Assembly (NCBI RefSeq): GCF_012927125.1
Contig: NZ_JABBFZ010000001.1
Span: 558,001-622,000 of the forward strand
DNA from: Paraburkholderia antibiotica
GTDB lineage: Bacteria > Pseudomonadota > Gammaproteobacteria > Burkholderiales > Burkholderiaceae
Reading direction: 5' to 3'
DNA: 64,000 nucleotides
The position numbers and the translations under genes are program-made. This document shows, piece after piece, positions 26,112 through 35,263 of this stretch. The first letter of the stretch is position 1. Every line of letters starts with the position of its first letter. The notes under the pieces were generated by a model. That model saw only the letters and a list, made by a program, of their open reading frames with translations, was not told the origin of the DNA and made no database searches.

Positions 26112-26891
26112 ATGAAGCCGATTCGTTCACTCGCGATGATCGCGCTGTTGCAAGGCGTGCTCGCGCTTCCGGCGAACGCGGGCGATCTCGCGCAGATCAA
26201 GGCCTCCGGCGTATTGCGGATCGGCACGGAAGGCACCTACCCGCCATTCACCTATCACGACGACGCGGGCAAGCTGACCGGCTTCGACGTCGAACTCGCG
26301 AGCGCGATCGCGCAGCGTCTGGGCGTCAAACCGCAATTCATCGAAGGCAGATGGGAAGGGCTGATAGCCGGCCTCGACATCGACCGCTACGACGCGGTGA
26401 TCAACGAGGTCGCGATCACCGACGAGCGCCGCGTCAAATACGATTATTCGAATCCGTACATCACGTCGCACGCGGTGCTGATCGTCGCGTCGGACAACAC
26501 GAAGATCCGCTCCTTCGACGATCTGAAGGGCCGAAAATCCGCCAATACGCTGACCAGCAACGTTGGCAGAATCGCGGCCGCGCACGGCGCGCAGGTGATT
26601 CCGGCACAGAGCTTCGACGACTCGATCGATCTGGTCACGTCGGGCCGCGTCGATGCGACCGTCAACGATTCGCTGTCGTTTCTCGACTACCGACGGCGCG
26701 TGCCCGACGCGAAAATCAAGGTCGTCGCGGTCGATGCGTCGACCGATAACAGCGACAAATCCGCCGTGCTGATCCGCAAGGGCTGCCCGAAGCTGCGGAT
26801 GTCGATCAACGACGCGCTGGCGGACCTGAGAAAAGACGGCACCTATCAGCGGATTTCGCTGAAGTACTTCGGGCGCGACGTGTTTCAGTGA
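26112..26891 (+). CDS. Periplasmic amino-acid-binding protein of an ABC importer
   Basis: The 259-residue protein has a signal peptide (MKPIRSLAMIALLQGVLALP ending at ANAG) and the type 3 solute-binding fold, with VLRIGTEGTYPPFTYHD and KLTGFDVELASAIAQRLG motifs and a hinge region ending with YFGRDVFQ. It looks most like cystine or polar amino-acid binders. No permease or ATPase gene is next to it, so it works with proteins encoded elsewhere. It follows boxA by 226 bases and may have its own promoter. The ATG at 26112 is preferred because the signal peptide starts there. Confidence 0.85.
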   Translation: MKPIRSLAMIALLQGVLALPANAGDLAQIKASGVLRIGTEGTYPPFTYHDDAGKLTGFDVELASAIAQRLGVKPQFIEGRWEGLIAGLDIDRYDAVINEVAITDERRVKYDYSNPYITSHAVLIVASDNTKIRSFDDLKGRKSANTLTSNVGRIAAAHGAQVIPAQSFDDSIDLVTSGRVDATVNDSLSFLDYRRRVPDAKIKVVAVDASTDNSDKSAVLIRKGCPKLRMSINDALADLRKDGTYQRISLKYFGRDVFQ

Positions 26892-26895
26892 ATGC

Positions 26896-26976
26896 GCGGC
26901 GGGCGCAGGCGCCCGCCGCTACCGCGGATAAATGACCAATAAAAAAGAGGGGGCGTGAAAACGCCCCCTCTTTGCT
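26896..26976. terminator. Double hairpin between convergent genes
   Basis: The first hairpin has perfect eleven-base arms GCGGCGGGCGC/GCGCCCGCCGC (26896-26919). The second has thirteen-base arms starting AAAGAGGGGG (26944-26956) and ending ACGCCCCCTCTTT (26961-26973) with a GAAA tetraloop. The A tract before and T tract after let the second act on both strands, for the binding-protein gene and for leuA. Confidence 0.85.
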
Positions 26977-27027
26977 GTCGGCACGCCGGCTACGCAGCCC
27001 GGCGTGTCGTCGATCTCAACGCCAAAC

Positions 27028-28743
27028 TCACACCGTCGCGTCGCTCAGCGCGGCTTCGAAGAAATTGGCCTGAGCATCCGCGGACACTCGCGCATAAGCA
27101 CGATTGACGCCGCTGATCACCGCGCGGATCGACGCGGTCACGAGATTCGCATCGACACCGACGCCGAACGCGCTGCCCGACACGTCCGCGCCGGCCATTT
27201 CGGCGATCGCGATCGCGCGTGCATCCGCGCCTTGCGTGAGTGCGCGTTCTTCGTAGTGCTGGATTCGCACGGGCACGTCGAACGCGTGCATCAGCGCGTC
27301 GAGCGGGCCGTTGCCGGCGCCGTTCAGCACGCGCGGCGTGCCGTTGATTTCGACGTTGAGCTTGATGTGCTCGCGGCCGTCACGCTCGGACAGGCTGTGG
27401 CTGATGTAGCGGATCGGTTCGGCCGTGCGCACGTATTCCTGCTGGAACAGTTCCCAGATCTGCGTGGGCGTGACTTCCTGGCCGCTGTCGTCGGTGAAGC
27501 GTTGCACCGCCGAGCTGAAATCGACCTGCAGACGGCGCGGCAACACGACGCCGTAGCTCTGCTCGAGCAGATACGCGATGCCGCCCTTGCCGGACTGGCT
27601 GTTCACGCGAATCACGGAGTCGTAGGTGCGGCCGAGGTCGCTCGGATCGATCGGCATGTACGGCACTTCCCAGACCGCGTCCGGCTTCTGCGCGGCGAGG
27701 CCCTTCTTGATCGCGTCCTGATGCGAGCCCGAGAACGCGGTGAAGACCAGATCGCCGACATACGGATGACGCGGATGCACCGGCAATTGCGTGCATTCCT
27801 CGGCCGTGCGCGCGACTTCGTTGATGTTCGAGAAATCGAGTTCGGGGTCGACGCCCTGCGTGTACAGATTCAACGCGAGTGTGACGAGGTCGACGTTGCC
27901 GGTGCGCTCGCCGTTGCCGAACAGGCAGCCTTCGACGCGGTCCGCGCCCGCCATCACCGCGAGTTCGGCGGCGGCGACGGCCGTGCCGCGGTCGTTATGC
28001 GGATGCACGGAGACGATCAGCGAATCGCGGCGCTTGAGGTTGCGATGCATCCATTCGATCTGGTCCGCGTAGACATTCGGCGTCGCCATTTCGACGGTGG
28101 CCGGCAGATTGACGATGGCCTTGTGTTCGGGCGTCGGTTGCCAGATGTCGAACACCGCGTCGCAGACTTCCTTCGCGAATTCGAGTTCGGTGCCGCTGAA
28201 CACTTCCGGGCTGTATTGCAGCGTGAAGTGCGTTTCCGACTGCGCGTCGGCGAAGCGCTTCACCGTGCGTGCCGCCTTCTGCGCGAGTTCGACCACGCCG
28301 TTCTGGTCGAGGCAGAACACGATCTTGCGGAAGTCCGGCGCGGTCGCGTTGTACACGTGGACGATCGCGCGCGGGACGCCGCGCAACGATTCGAAGGTGC
28401 GCTCGATCAGATCGTCGCGCGCCTGCGTGAGCACTTCGATCGTCACGTCGTCGGGAATATGGCCACCCTCGATCAGCTCGCGCACGAAGTCGAAATCGGT
28501 CTGCGATGCCGACGGAAACCCGACTTCGATTTCCTTGAAACCGATCTGCACCAGCGTCTTGAACATGCGCATCTTGCGCTCGGCGTTCATCGGCTCGAAC
28601 AGCGCCTGGTTGCCGTCGCGCAGGTCGGTGCTCATCCAGATCGGCGCGCGCGTGATGGTGCGCGACGGCCACTGGCGATCCGTCAAATTGATCGGCTTGA
28701 ACGAGCGGTATTTGGTAGCAGGGTTTTTCAACATTTTCATCAT
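27028..28743 (-). CDS. leuA: 2-isopropylmalate synthase
   Basis: A 571-residue long-form enzyme that condenses acetyl-CoA with 2-oxoisovalerate in the first committed step of leucine synthesis. The catalytic TIM barrel shows [14 protein letters not shown] and [20 protein letters not shown] with metal-binding His residues. A C-terminal regulatory (leucine-binding) domain follows, with [15 protein letters not shown]. Start codons ATG at 28743, 28740 and 28734 are all possible; [12 protein letters not shown] at 28734 matches the commonest family start. A leucine-rich leader peptide precedes it, so attenuation by leucine supply is likely. Confidence 0.94.
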   Translation of the reverse strand: MMKMLKNPATKYRSFKPINLTDRQWPSRTITRAPIWMSTDLRDGNQALFEPMNAERKMRMFKTLVQIGFKEIEVGFPSASQTDFDFVRELIEGGHIPDDVTIEVLTQARDDLIERTFESLRGVPRAIVHVYNATAPDFRKIVFCLDQNGVVELAQKAARTVKRFADAQSETHFTLQYSPEVFSGTELEFAKEVCDAVFDIWQPTPEHKAIVNLPATVEMATPNVYADQIEWMHRNLKRRDSLIVSVHPHNDRGTAVAAAELAVMAGADRVEGCLFGNGERTGNVDLVTLALNLYTQGVDPELDFSNINEVARTAEECTQLPVHPRHPYVGDLVFTAFSGSHQDAIKKGLAAQKPDAVWEVPYMPIDPSDLGRTYDSVIRVNSQSGKGGIAYLLEQSYGVVLPRRLQVDFSSAVQRFTDDSGQEVTPTQIWELFQQEYVRTAEPIRYISHSLSERDGREHIKLNVEINGTPRVLNGAGNGPLDALMHAFDVPVRIQHYEERALTQGADARAIAIAEMAGADVSGSAFGVGVDANLVTASIRAVISGVNRAYARVSADAQANFFEAALSDATV

Positions 28744-28856
28744 CCGAGGGTGAGACCGTGAAGGGTGTCGACCGGACGACGAAACGCGATACTGGGCCGC
28801 CGGTCGGAAACCGGGGCTGGGTCAGTTACTGGGGATTCGAGCGGTGCTTCGGTGGA

Positions 28857-28958
28857 TCAGAGAGAAGCGAACGCGCGCAACAGACCTAGCCCGGTAGAGC
28901 GGGCTAGTAGTAGCGATAGGGTGGTCTGGGCGCGGTACATAGTGCGCAATGGGAACAT
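28857..28958 (-). CDS. leuL: Leucine-rich leader peptide of leuA
   Basis: A 33-codon frame begins at 28958 (or at a second ATG, 28940). It contains the run TTLSLLLARSTGLGLLRAF with eight leucines in about 20 residues, including four CTA codons, three of them consecutive; CTA is rare in this GC-rich genome. The codons overlap a hairpin CTAGCCCG/CGGGCTAG (28886-28907 region), as expected of an attenuator. The stop lies 113 bases before leuA. No classical terminator hairpin with a T tract is visible, so the exact mechanism is open. Confidence 0.62.
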   Translation of the reverse strand: MFPLRTMYRAQTTLSLLLARSTGLGLLRAFASL

Positions 28959-29123
28959 ATTATTAACAATGCGTCAAGGGGCGCGATGGGGCGGGGCGAT
29001 GCGGACCGGCCCCGGGATAGGCATGCTGCGTGCGTGGATGATGTCGAAAGGCGCTTGTGCTGGGCCCGCGGGCGGATAGGAGTGCGAGGACGCAGCGGGC
29101 AATTCACTGTGCAGGAGGTGGAA

Positions 29124-29456
29124 ATGAAAAGGGTAGCGAAGATGGTGGGCGTCGCGTGCAACTGCGCGTGTGCGGTCTTGGTTGGCGGGTTCATCGGGCA
29201 CGCGGACGCGCAGGGACTCAGTCCGCAGAACGACGTGAACGCGCCGCAGAACAGTACGCGTTTGATGCCGGAGGCGGCGCGCGGCAGCGAGTATCCGACG
29301 CATGGCAACCAGCAGGCGGGCGAGCTGAATCTGAATCCGGTCGATCCGCGCGCGCAACTGGTCAACGGTTTGCCGAACAACGCGAGCGCGGGCGGCTATG
29401 GCGCGCCGCTGGCGGGTGTGCGCACGGAGGTGCGGCCGCAGTCACCGGCGAATTGA
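29124..29456 (+). CDS. Small exported protein of unknown function
   Basis: The ATG at 29124 follows AGGAGGTGGAA, a near-perfect ribosome-binding site. The 110-residue product has a signal peptide (MKRVAKMVGVACNCACAVLV, cleavage after AHADAQ-like sequence) and a mature part of about 80 residues rich in Asn, Pro, Gly and Gln. It has no recognised domain. Because the ribosome-binding site and signal peptide are good, I take it as real. A longer frame upstream is not used. Confidence 0.65.
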   Translation: MKRVAKMVGVACNCACAVLVGGFIGHADAQGLSPQNDVNAPQNSTRLMPEAARGSEYPTHGNQQAGELNLNPVDPRAQLVNGLPNNASAGGYGAPLAGVRTEVRPQSPAN

Positions 29457-29514
29457 GCGCGGTGAGACTGGCTCCCTCGGCGCCCGCGTCGTGCTTCGAC
29501 GAGCGCCGTGCCGC

Positions 29515-30198
29515 TCACCCGCCGAACAGCATCCGCAGCGTGTCGTTGTTCACGATCACCGATACCCCGATCGCGAGCAGGATCAGCGGCAGCAACGCGG
29601 AGCCGTAGCGCCGGAGCGGCGCGCCGAGCAGCGGGTGGTCGACGAACCACACGGCGCCCGCGCACCACAGTCCGATCATCACGACGAACACCAGCGAAAC
29701 GAGCACGTTTTCGGCCGGCGTGTGAGTCGCATAGAGCGGCACGTAGACGGCGAGATTGTCCGAGCCGTTGGCGATCGCGACGCCCGCGACGGTCCAGGCC
29801 GACGACGCGTGGCGTGGGGTGTAGCACGCGGCCGGTCGCGGTGTCGTGTGGGTGTCGTCGTGATCGTCATTGACGGCGGTGCGCGCTTTGTTCTCCAGCG
29901 TTTTGCTCTCCACGTCGCGGTGACCGAAGCGCTCCCACGCCTTGTGCAGGCCGACGGCGATCGGCAGAAAACCGAGCAGGCCGACATAGCCGACGGGCAG
30001 ATGCGTAAGCAGCGACGCGAGCGCGAGCGCCGCCGCCATCAGCGCCAGCGAGCCCGCGTACTGTCCCGCGATCACGCGTCGGCGCGCCGCGCCCGTTTCG
30101 GTCAGGAACGCGAGCAGCACGAACAGATTGTCGATATTGGTCGCCGCGTAGGCGGCGATGGCGATCAGGACGAGGCTGAACATGAAGGGGAAGGGCAT
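29515..30198 (-). CDS. CadD-type cadmium resistance/export transporter
   Basis: A 227-residue membrane protein with about five or six membrane helices. IAAYAATNIDNLFVLLAFL and VAGVAIANGSDNLAVYVPLYA are the paired N-D motifs characteristic of the CadD/LysE-like superfamily. A cytoplasmic loop near residues 115-135 is rich in Asp and His (NDDHDDTH), plausible metal ligands. The ATG at 30198 begins at the first membrane segment; a longer frame up to 30756 overlaps another gene and is not used. Cadmium export is the family description; the true substrate may be another cation. Confidence 0.78.
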   Translation of the reverse strand: MPFPFMFSLVLIAIAAYAATNIDNLFVLLAFLTETGAARRRVIAGQYAGSLALMAAALALASLLTHLPVGYVGLLGFLPIAVGLHKAWERFGHRDVESKTLENKARTAVNDDHDDTHTTPRPAACYTPRHASSAWTVAGVAIANGSDNLAVYVPLYATHTPAENVLVSLVFVVMIGLWCAGAVWFVDHPLLGAPLRRYGSALLPLILLAIGVSVIVNNDTLRMLFGG

Positions 30199-30343
30199 CG
30201 ATACAGGGGAAAAGCGTCGGTGCGCGCGCGCTCGCCCGACACGATGCCGACGCGCCCGGCGAAGGTCAAGCGGTGGGTGGTCGCGACGCCGGTCGACAGA
30301 GCCGTAAGCTACAATGGCCGACGCCAAGAACCACGGAACATCG

Positions 30344-30844
30344 ATGAAGATCCGGATCCTCTCTATCGTTTGTGTCGCGAGCGCCGCCGGGCTGCTCCCG
30401 GCCTGCACGATCGCCAACCGCAACTCCGGCGCATGCGAGCAACTGATGCGCAGCAAGCTGGCCGAAACGTCGTCGGATACGCTGCGGGTCACCCATCGCG
30501 GCGCCGCGATTCGCGGCTCGCGCGTGGTGGTCGAGGGATCGATCGAGCATGTGGTGAGCGCGTCCGACGTGGCCGCTTCCGCCGCGGTTGTGGCGTCCGC
30601 GCCGGTGGCGGCGTCGGCTGCGCTGGTAGCGTCTGAACCGCGCGCGTCGTCCGCGCCGCTTGCCGCGTCGGCGGCGCAGGCGGCATCGGAGGTCAAGGTC
30701 GCGGCCAAGCCTGCCGCGCCGAAGAGGATCAACACGCCGGCCGCCGCCGAGTGCACGTTCCACGGCGAGGAACTCGACGTATTCCGCTGGCTCGCGCCGG
30801 CAAAGCTCGCGACGCCGGTAGTGGCAACTGGCGACGCGGGTTGA
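30344..30844 (+). CDS. Lipoprotein with low-complexity Ala/Ser/Val region
   Basis: A 166-residue product begins MKIRILSIVCVASAAGLLPAC, a signal peptide with lipobox LPAC. The front part has conserved-looking sequence (CEQLMRSKLAETSSDTLRVTHRGAAIRG), followed by an Ala/Ser/Val-rich stretch of about 60 residues, then CTFHGEELDVFRWLAPAKL. An ATG at 30314 would add ten residues. Function is unknown. It is divergent from the CadD-type gene. Confidence 0.6.
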   Translation: MKIRILSIVCVASAAGLLPACTIANRNSGACEQLMRSKLAETSSDTLRVTHRGAAIRGSRVVVEGSIEHVVSASDVAASAAVVASAPVAASAALVASEPRASSAPLAASAAQAASEVKVAAKPAAPKRINTPAAAECTFHGEELDVFRWLAPAKLATPVVATGDAG

Positions 30845-31131
30845 GGCGCAGAACGTGCGGGACCAGCGTGCAGGTTGAACGTGCCGGTCAGCGCGCAAGT
30901 TGAACCCGCACGTTGCGCCCATGCCGCGATGAGCGCGTCGGATCAAGCCGGCTGACGCCAGCCAGATCAGACTCTCTTCCCGAACACCAGCTCTCGCGAG
31001 GCTAATGGCGACTTCCTAATAACGACTTCCGGATGGGTGACCGGAAATCGCATCCAATTCAGCCTGAACCAAAGCCCGAAGCGGAACACTTCCGCTTCTC
31101 GCGCTTTCCCGCCAGCCTCGCCATCAACACC

Positions 31132-32448
31132 TCAGAACGCGTAATACGGCCCGACCCCCGCCGACGTATTGCGCTCCGCAATCGCCGTGTACACGCGTTT
31201 GCCGTAGAAGAACGGCAGCCCCCAGCCAAATCCCTGACTCGAATTGCCGGCGAGGTTGTTGAACGCATTGTTCGCCGACGCGAACATCGTGTTCGAATTG
31301 CCTACCCCGAACGACACCGTGCTCGATACGCCATCGACGCCCGTGATCGACGCGTTCGCCGTCTGCGTCGCGCTCGGGCAGTACCAGAAGCCGCACATCG
31401 GGAACTGGGTCGAGTGAAAGAAGAGGCCGTTCGAGCCGCTGTCGAGATAGCTCAGCGCATAGGTCTGGCCGCCCGAGCTGGTCGTCACATAGCCGGTCGC
31501 CGAGTTCGCCTTGATCACGTTTGAGCCGCTCAGCGTGTTGTTCGCCTGGGTGCCGATGCCGAAGATCAGCGAGCCCGCCACGCCGACCGCGCCGCCATCG
31601 GCGACGGCGGGCAGATCGATGACGACGCCGTTGTTGTCGGTCGCGAAGCGGCTGACCGGGTTGGTGACCTGCTGCGCGATCGGCTGCGCGCTCGCGGTGC
31701 AGCTGCCGCTCGTCGTGCAACTGTAGTACCAGCGCGGCAGCGCCAGGTTCGAGCAGCCGCTGCCGCAGTCGACCGGGAACAGCCCCACGCCGAGGATGCC
31801 GTTCGAATGCAGGCTCGCGACCGTCATCAGCGGCGCGCCGGCGTTCGCGCAGTCGGTTGGCGCGGCGGGCAGTGCCGGGTCGGCGATCACCTGAACCGGA
31901 ATCGACGACGCCAGCTGGCCGGCCATGCGCACGTCCGCGTTACGGATCGAGCCCCATGCGTAGCCGCTGCCGAACACCGCGCATTCGGCGCTCACGCCAC
32001 CGCCCGATGCGTTCGACGTGACCGACGCCAGCGACAGGTTCGACGGCAGCGCGGACGCGAGGATGCGCAGGCCGTTCGAGCCGGTGTCGACCTGAATGTC
32101 GTCGATCGTCGCGCAGTTGCTGGTGCCGGCCTGGCAGATAGTGACGCTCGTCGTCAGCATGTTGCGGGTCATGCCGGGCGACACGCCGACCGCAATCGGC
32201 TGCACGTTCGCGACGTTCGATTGCGGCACGCCGGTGCTTTGACTCGTGTTGGACGCACTCGTCGAGTTGGTGTTGTTCGACGACGTCGTCGACGGCGTCG
32301 AGCCGCTGCCGGAGGAGCTCGACGAATCGCCACCGCCGCCCCCTCCGCCGCAAGCGGCGAGGGTCGCGCAGGCGACGAAGAGCAGGGCGTGTAGCGCGCG
32401 GGAAGAGTGAAGCGTGTTGAAAATGGGCAAGCGGCGAGCGGAGTTCAT
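31132..32448 (-). CDS. DUF3443 family lipoprotein with pepsin-like motifs
   Basis: A 438-residue exported lipoprotein with signal peptide, lipobox LAAC (Cys33), a glycine run and a Ser/Thr/Asn linker to about residue 78. The body matches DUF3443. It has two DxGSNGL motifs, VDTGSNGLRI (Asp121) and LDSGSNGLFF (Asp336), plus NGILGVGL after the first and GLPFFYGKRVYTAI near the end. This order resembles two-lobed pepsin-type aspartic peptidases, so a peptidase fold is a fair inference, though no activity is known. It lies 83 bases after the DUF2844 gene on the same strand; the two families occur together in Burkholderiaceae. Confidence 0.82.
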   Translation of the reverse strand: MNSARRLPIFNTLHSSRALHALLFVACATLAACGGGGGGGDSSSSSGSGSTPSTTSSNNTNSTSASNTSQSTGVPQSNVANVQPIAVGVSPGMTRNMLTTSVTICQAGTSNCATIDDIQVDTGSNGLRILASALPSNLSLASVTSNASGGGVSAECAVFGSGYAWGSIRNADVRMAGQLASSIPVQVIADPALPAAPTDCANAGAPLMTVASLHSNGILGVGLFPVDCGSGCSNLALPRWYYSCTTSGSCTASAQPIAQQVTNPVSRFATDNNGVVIDLPAVADGGAVGVAGSLIFGIGTQANNTLSGSNVIKANSATGYVTTSSGGQTYALSYLDSGSNGLFFHSTQFPMCGFWYCPSATQTANASITGVDGVSSTVSFGVGNSNTMFASANNAFNNLAGNSSQGFGWGLPFFYGKRVYTAIAERNTSAGVGPYYAF

Positions 32449-32531
32449 GGCGTGGGCGGTCCGTCGAAGGACTGAAAGGGGCGCGGAGAAAGCGTGGGGC
32501 GCACGTGAGGCACGCGTTGCCGACGCCCGCG

Positions 32532-32996
32532 TTACTGGATGTCGTCGGACGTGATGCCGGCTGGCAGCGCCGCCGGCAACCACGCACGGCCGACATAGCC
32601 ACGCATCGGACCACCCGACTCGACGATCACGTCGGAACCCGCGATGCGCGACGCGTGCAGATTGCCGCTGCCCGCGGCCGCCGCGGCCCCGCTCCTGTAC
32701 GACTCCGCGTATTTGCCGAGCAACGCGTGCAGGTCCGGCATCGTCGGGCCTTGCCATGCGTAGGCGACGATCAGACCGGTGCTGGTCGCGTATTCGTTGA
32801 TGGTCGTATTGCCGGCGTCGGTCCACGTGCGCTCGCGCAGCGCGCCGTTGAGCACCATGCGCGGCGCGCTTGCTCCCGCCACCGCCTGAGCCGGCATCGT
32901 GCCGCCCAGTTCCGCGTGCGCGCTCACACTCGCGCAGCACGCGGCCATCGCGAGCGCGCACGCGATCGCTGACTGACTGAAACAGGACCTGGACAT
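32532..32996 (-). CDS. DUF2844 family exported protein
   Basis: A 154-residue protein with a signal peptide (MSRSCFSQSAIACALAMAA, cleavage near SAHA). The mature part, with NEYATSTGLIVAYAWQGPTMPDLHALLG and SGGPMRGYVGRAWLP, is the DUF2844 pattern of unknown function. It is the first gene of the pair with DUF3443. The upstream AT-rich region should hold the promoter. The pair may be processed or act together outside the inner membrane. Confidence 0.8.
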   Translation of the reverse strand: MSRSCFSQSAIACALAMAACCASVSAHAELGGTMPAQAVAGASAPRMVLNGALRERTWTDAGNTTINEYATSTGLIVAYAWQGPTMPDLHALLGKYAESYRSGAAAAAGSGNLHASRIAGSDVIVESGGPMRGYVGRAWLPAALPAGITSDDIQ

Positions 32997-33485
32997 TTCG
33001 ATATTCCTCGTAGAACACCCGGGTTTTATTGAGATAACGGATTTAACGTTTCCCCGGTTTTTTTTGATTCTTCTCGTGCCGTGTCGAACCCGAGTCGCAT
33101 TTCATCTCAAAAATAAATCTCAAAAATAAAATGCATGCCGCCTGAAAATCCTTGCCAGGCAGGCGTCTGGCTAAATCACAAATGTCGTCTATATGTCAAT
33201 TGGAAAAATATTAATCTTGTGTTAAATCTAGCTCATAAAAAGAAAAATGGAATGAGCGAAAGCAGGTTTTTTGATGTAGTCGATTCGTCGACATAATTTG
33301 GCCGTCGTATCTCAATATCGATGTTCTGCTTCTACTCTCGGGTCCACTACGCGTTTGTCGGCATCGCGCGGCCCAATCTTTAGCGCGGGCAACCCTCAGT
33401 TTTTGCACACGTTTCGCCGGGACCGGTAAAATCTCGGGTTGATCCACGGAAACTTGCCGTGGCGTAGCGGAAGGATTCCCCGAAC
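32997..33485. other. AT-rich intergenic region
   Basis: This 490-base stretch is much richer in A and T than its surroundings, especially 33040-33300, and holds no convincing gene. It separates the divergent DUF2844 and bamC genes and must contain both promoters. T and A tracts (TTTTTTTTG near 33060; AAAAATATTAATC near 33205) suggest bent DNA or nucleoid-protein binding. Confidence 0.6.
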
Positions 33486-34721
33486 ATGACTGATCTTCGT
33501 CTCACCAAGCGGTTTGCAGTAATGCTGATGGCAGGCGGGCTGGTCGCCGGCTGCGGCACCTCGTCGCCAAACAAAATCGACTACAAGAGCGACTCCCGCT
33601 CGAGGCAGGTATCGCTTGCCGTCCCGCCGAACATGATCGACGAGACGGCCGATCAGCGTTCGCTGCCGCCGCAGGGCGGCGAAACCTCGTTGTCCGCGTT
33701 GAAGCAGGTACAGGCGCAGGCGCCGTCGTCGGGTAACGCGCAGGCCGTCGTACCGGCGGTTCAGGGCATGCACATCCAGCGCGACGGCACCGAAAGCTGG
33801 CTCGTGATCGACAACAAGTCGCCCGACCAGGCGTGGCCGCAAATTCGCCGCTTCTGGCAGGAGCAGGGTTTCCTGCTCGTCGTCGACCAGCGCGACAAGG
33901 GCGTGATGGAAACCGACTGGAACGAAACCCATGCGCAGATCAACGACGGCCTGATCCGCAACACGCTGTCGAAGGCGATGGGCAACAGCTACGTGACGTC
34001 GGAGCGCAACAAATTCCGCACACGTCTGGAGAAGGCGCCGAGCGGCGGCACCTACGTGTTCGTGAGCCAGAAGGGCATGCGCGAAGCGATCACCGGCACC
34101 AACAACGATTCGAGCCAGTGGCAGCCGAAGCCGAACGATCCGGCGCTCGAGCAGGAATACCTGAAGCGTCTGATGGCATCGCTCGCGCTGGCCGATTCCC
34201 GCGCGCAGTCGGGCGGCTCGCAAAACGAGGAACTGTCGCCGGCCGGCGCGCAGGTTGCGCCGAACGCGGCGACCGCCGGCGCGAAGTCGGCGGCTGCGGC
34301 CACCGCGGCGCAGAACGTCGCGCTCGCGGCCCAGCAGCCGATGCCGGACGCGGATGCGGCCGGCACCTCGGCGCAGCTGTCGTCGACCGAGCTGACGCTT
34401 GGCGAGCCGTATGACCGTGCATGGCTGCGCGTGGGCCTCGCGCTCGACCGCAGCAACTTCACCGTCGACGATCGCGACGCGACCCATGGCCTGTACTTCG
34501 TGCGCTACGTCGATCCGAAGGACATGACGTCGGCCGAGCAGGGCTTCTGGAGCCAGGTCTTCCACGGCAAGAAGGAGAAGGTCGCCAAACAGTACCGCGT
34601 GAACGTGCGCGCGGTGACGCCGAATCAGACCCGCGTCGCGGTGGTTGACGACAAGGGGCAGATCGACGAAAGCCCGCAGGCGAAGCAGATCATGAGCCTG
34701 ATGGCTTATCAGTTGCACTGA
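33486..34721 (+). CDS. bamC: Outer membrane protein assembly factor BamC
   Basis: A 411-residue lipoprotein (lipobox VAGC, Cys near residue 20) of the BAM complex, which inserts beta-barrel proteins in the outer membrane. The N-terminal unstructured part has the typical YKSDSRSRQVSLAVPPNM segment that contacts BamD. It is followed by a first helix-grip domain (WLVIDNKSPDQAWPQIRRFW) and a second one after a long Ala/Gln-rich linker (LGEPYDRAWLRVGLALDRSNFTV). The linker, about residues 240-300, is longer than in enterobacterial BamC. It stands alone here, without dapA in front, and ends with a strong terminator. Confidence 0.9.
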   Translation: MTDLRLTKRFAVMLMAGGLVAGCGTSSPNKIDYKSDSRSRQVSLAVPPNMIDETADQRSLPPQGGETSLSALKQVQAQAPSSGNAQAVVPAVQGMHIQRDGTESWLVIDNKSPDQAWPQIRRFWQEQGFLLVVDQRDKGVMETDWNETHAQINDGLIRNTLSKAMGNSYVTSERNKFRTRLEKAPSGGTYVFVSQKGMREAITGTNNDSSQWQPKPNDPALEQEYLKRLMASLALADSRAQSGGSQNEELSPAGAQVAPNAATAGAKSAAAATAAQNVALAAQQPMPDADAAGTSAQLSSTELTLGEPYDRAWLRVGLALDRSNFTVDDRDATHGLYFVRYVDPKDMTSAEQGFWSQVFHGKKEKVAKQYRVNVRAVTPNQTRVAVVDDKGQIDESPQAKQIMSLMAYQLH

Positions 34722-34770
34722 CAGTGCACTGACGTGAGGGCCTGACGGCCCGCGCTGGAAGTTCACAAAA

Positions 34771-34800
34771 ACCGCCCGGTCGAGCCGGGCGGTTTTTTTT
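34771..34800 (+). terminator. Terminator of bamC
   Basis: Nine-base arms ACCGCCCGG (34771-34779) and CCGGGCGGT (34785-34793) with a five-base loop are followed by seven or more T residues. A textbook intrinsic terminator. Confidence 0.93.
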
Positions 34801-34888
34801 CGTCTGCGCGTTTTGCGCCCGAAGTGCTGCGCATGCGACTTGCTTCTGTTTGACCCCCGATATTCGCAGACCTCAATCGGAGCCAGGC

Positions 34889-35044
34889 ATGTTCGACGTG
34901 ATTCCCTACTGGATGTGGGCGGTGAGCCTGCTCGTTCTGGCGCTCGTCTGCGGCGCGGCCTTGAGCGCCAGCGATGCGCGGCAGCCGGCGCGGCCACGGT
35001 TGCCGCGCGTCATCGCGCAGCGCGCCAGACGGCCGCTGCACTGA
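34889..35044 (+). CDS. Small single-pass membrane peptide
   Basis: A 51-residue frame from the ATG at 34889 with GGAGCC eight bases upstream. It has one predicted membrane segment (MWAVSLLVLALVCGAALSA) and an Arg/Pro-rich cytoplasmic tail. The pattern fits small membrane peptides, but codon evidence is thin and I know no family for it. Confidence 0.45.
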   Translation: MFDVIPYWMWAVSLLVLALVCGAALSASDARQPARPRLPRVIAQRARRPLH

Positions 35045-35124
35045 GCTGTCCGTCCTTGCAGAGCGGTGTCCGTCGTTTGATACGCGACGCTTTCAGCCCT
35101 TCGCGGTCCGTCGCGTGAGCCCAT

Positions 35125-35153
35125 GTAACGTGACGTTACGCCGGTGACGTAAC
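35125..35153 (+). promoter_or_regulatory. GTAACG inverted repeats, possible enhancer site
   Basis: Half-sites GTAACG (35125-35130), CGTTAC (35134-35139) and CGTAAC (35148-35153) form two inverted pairs. They lie about 140-165 bases upstream of the predicted start of the sigma-54-type transcript, the usual distance for an activator of that sigma factor. Which activator would bind is unknown. Confidence 0.5.
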
Positions 35154-35263
35154 TCGTGAGCGGGCTCCCAGCCCGTCTTCTCACTGCGCTTTTCTCCTGC
35201 CCCGTAAGAAATATCTCAATAAAAATCAGGGAGTTGCAGGCAATTCTCCACAATCGACGATAA

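Noticed and set aside
27004..28761. Long plus-strand frame of 585 codons antisense to leuA
   Set aside because: It is a shadow of leuA in a GC-rich genome; its product is Arg/His/Val-rich with no domain, while leuA is clear.
33211..33447. Minus-strand 78-codon frame in the AT-rich gap before bamC
   Set aside because: No ribosome-binding site or recognisable protein, and it overlaps the bamC promoter region.
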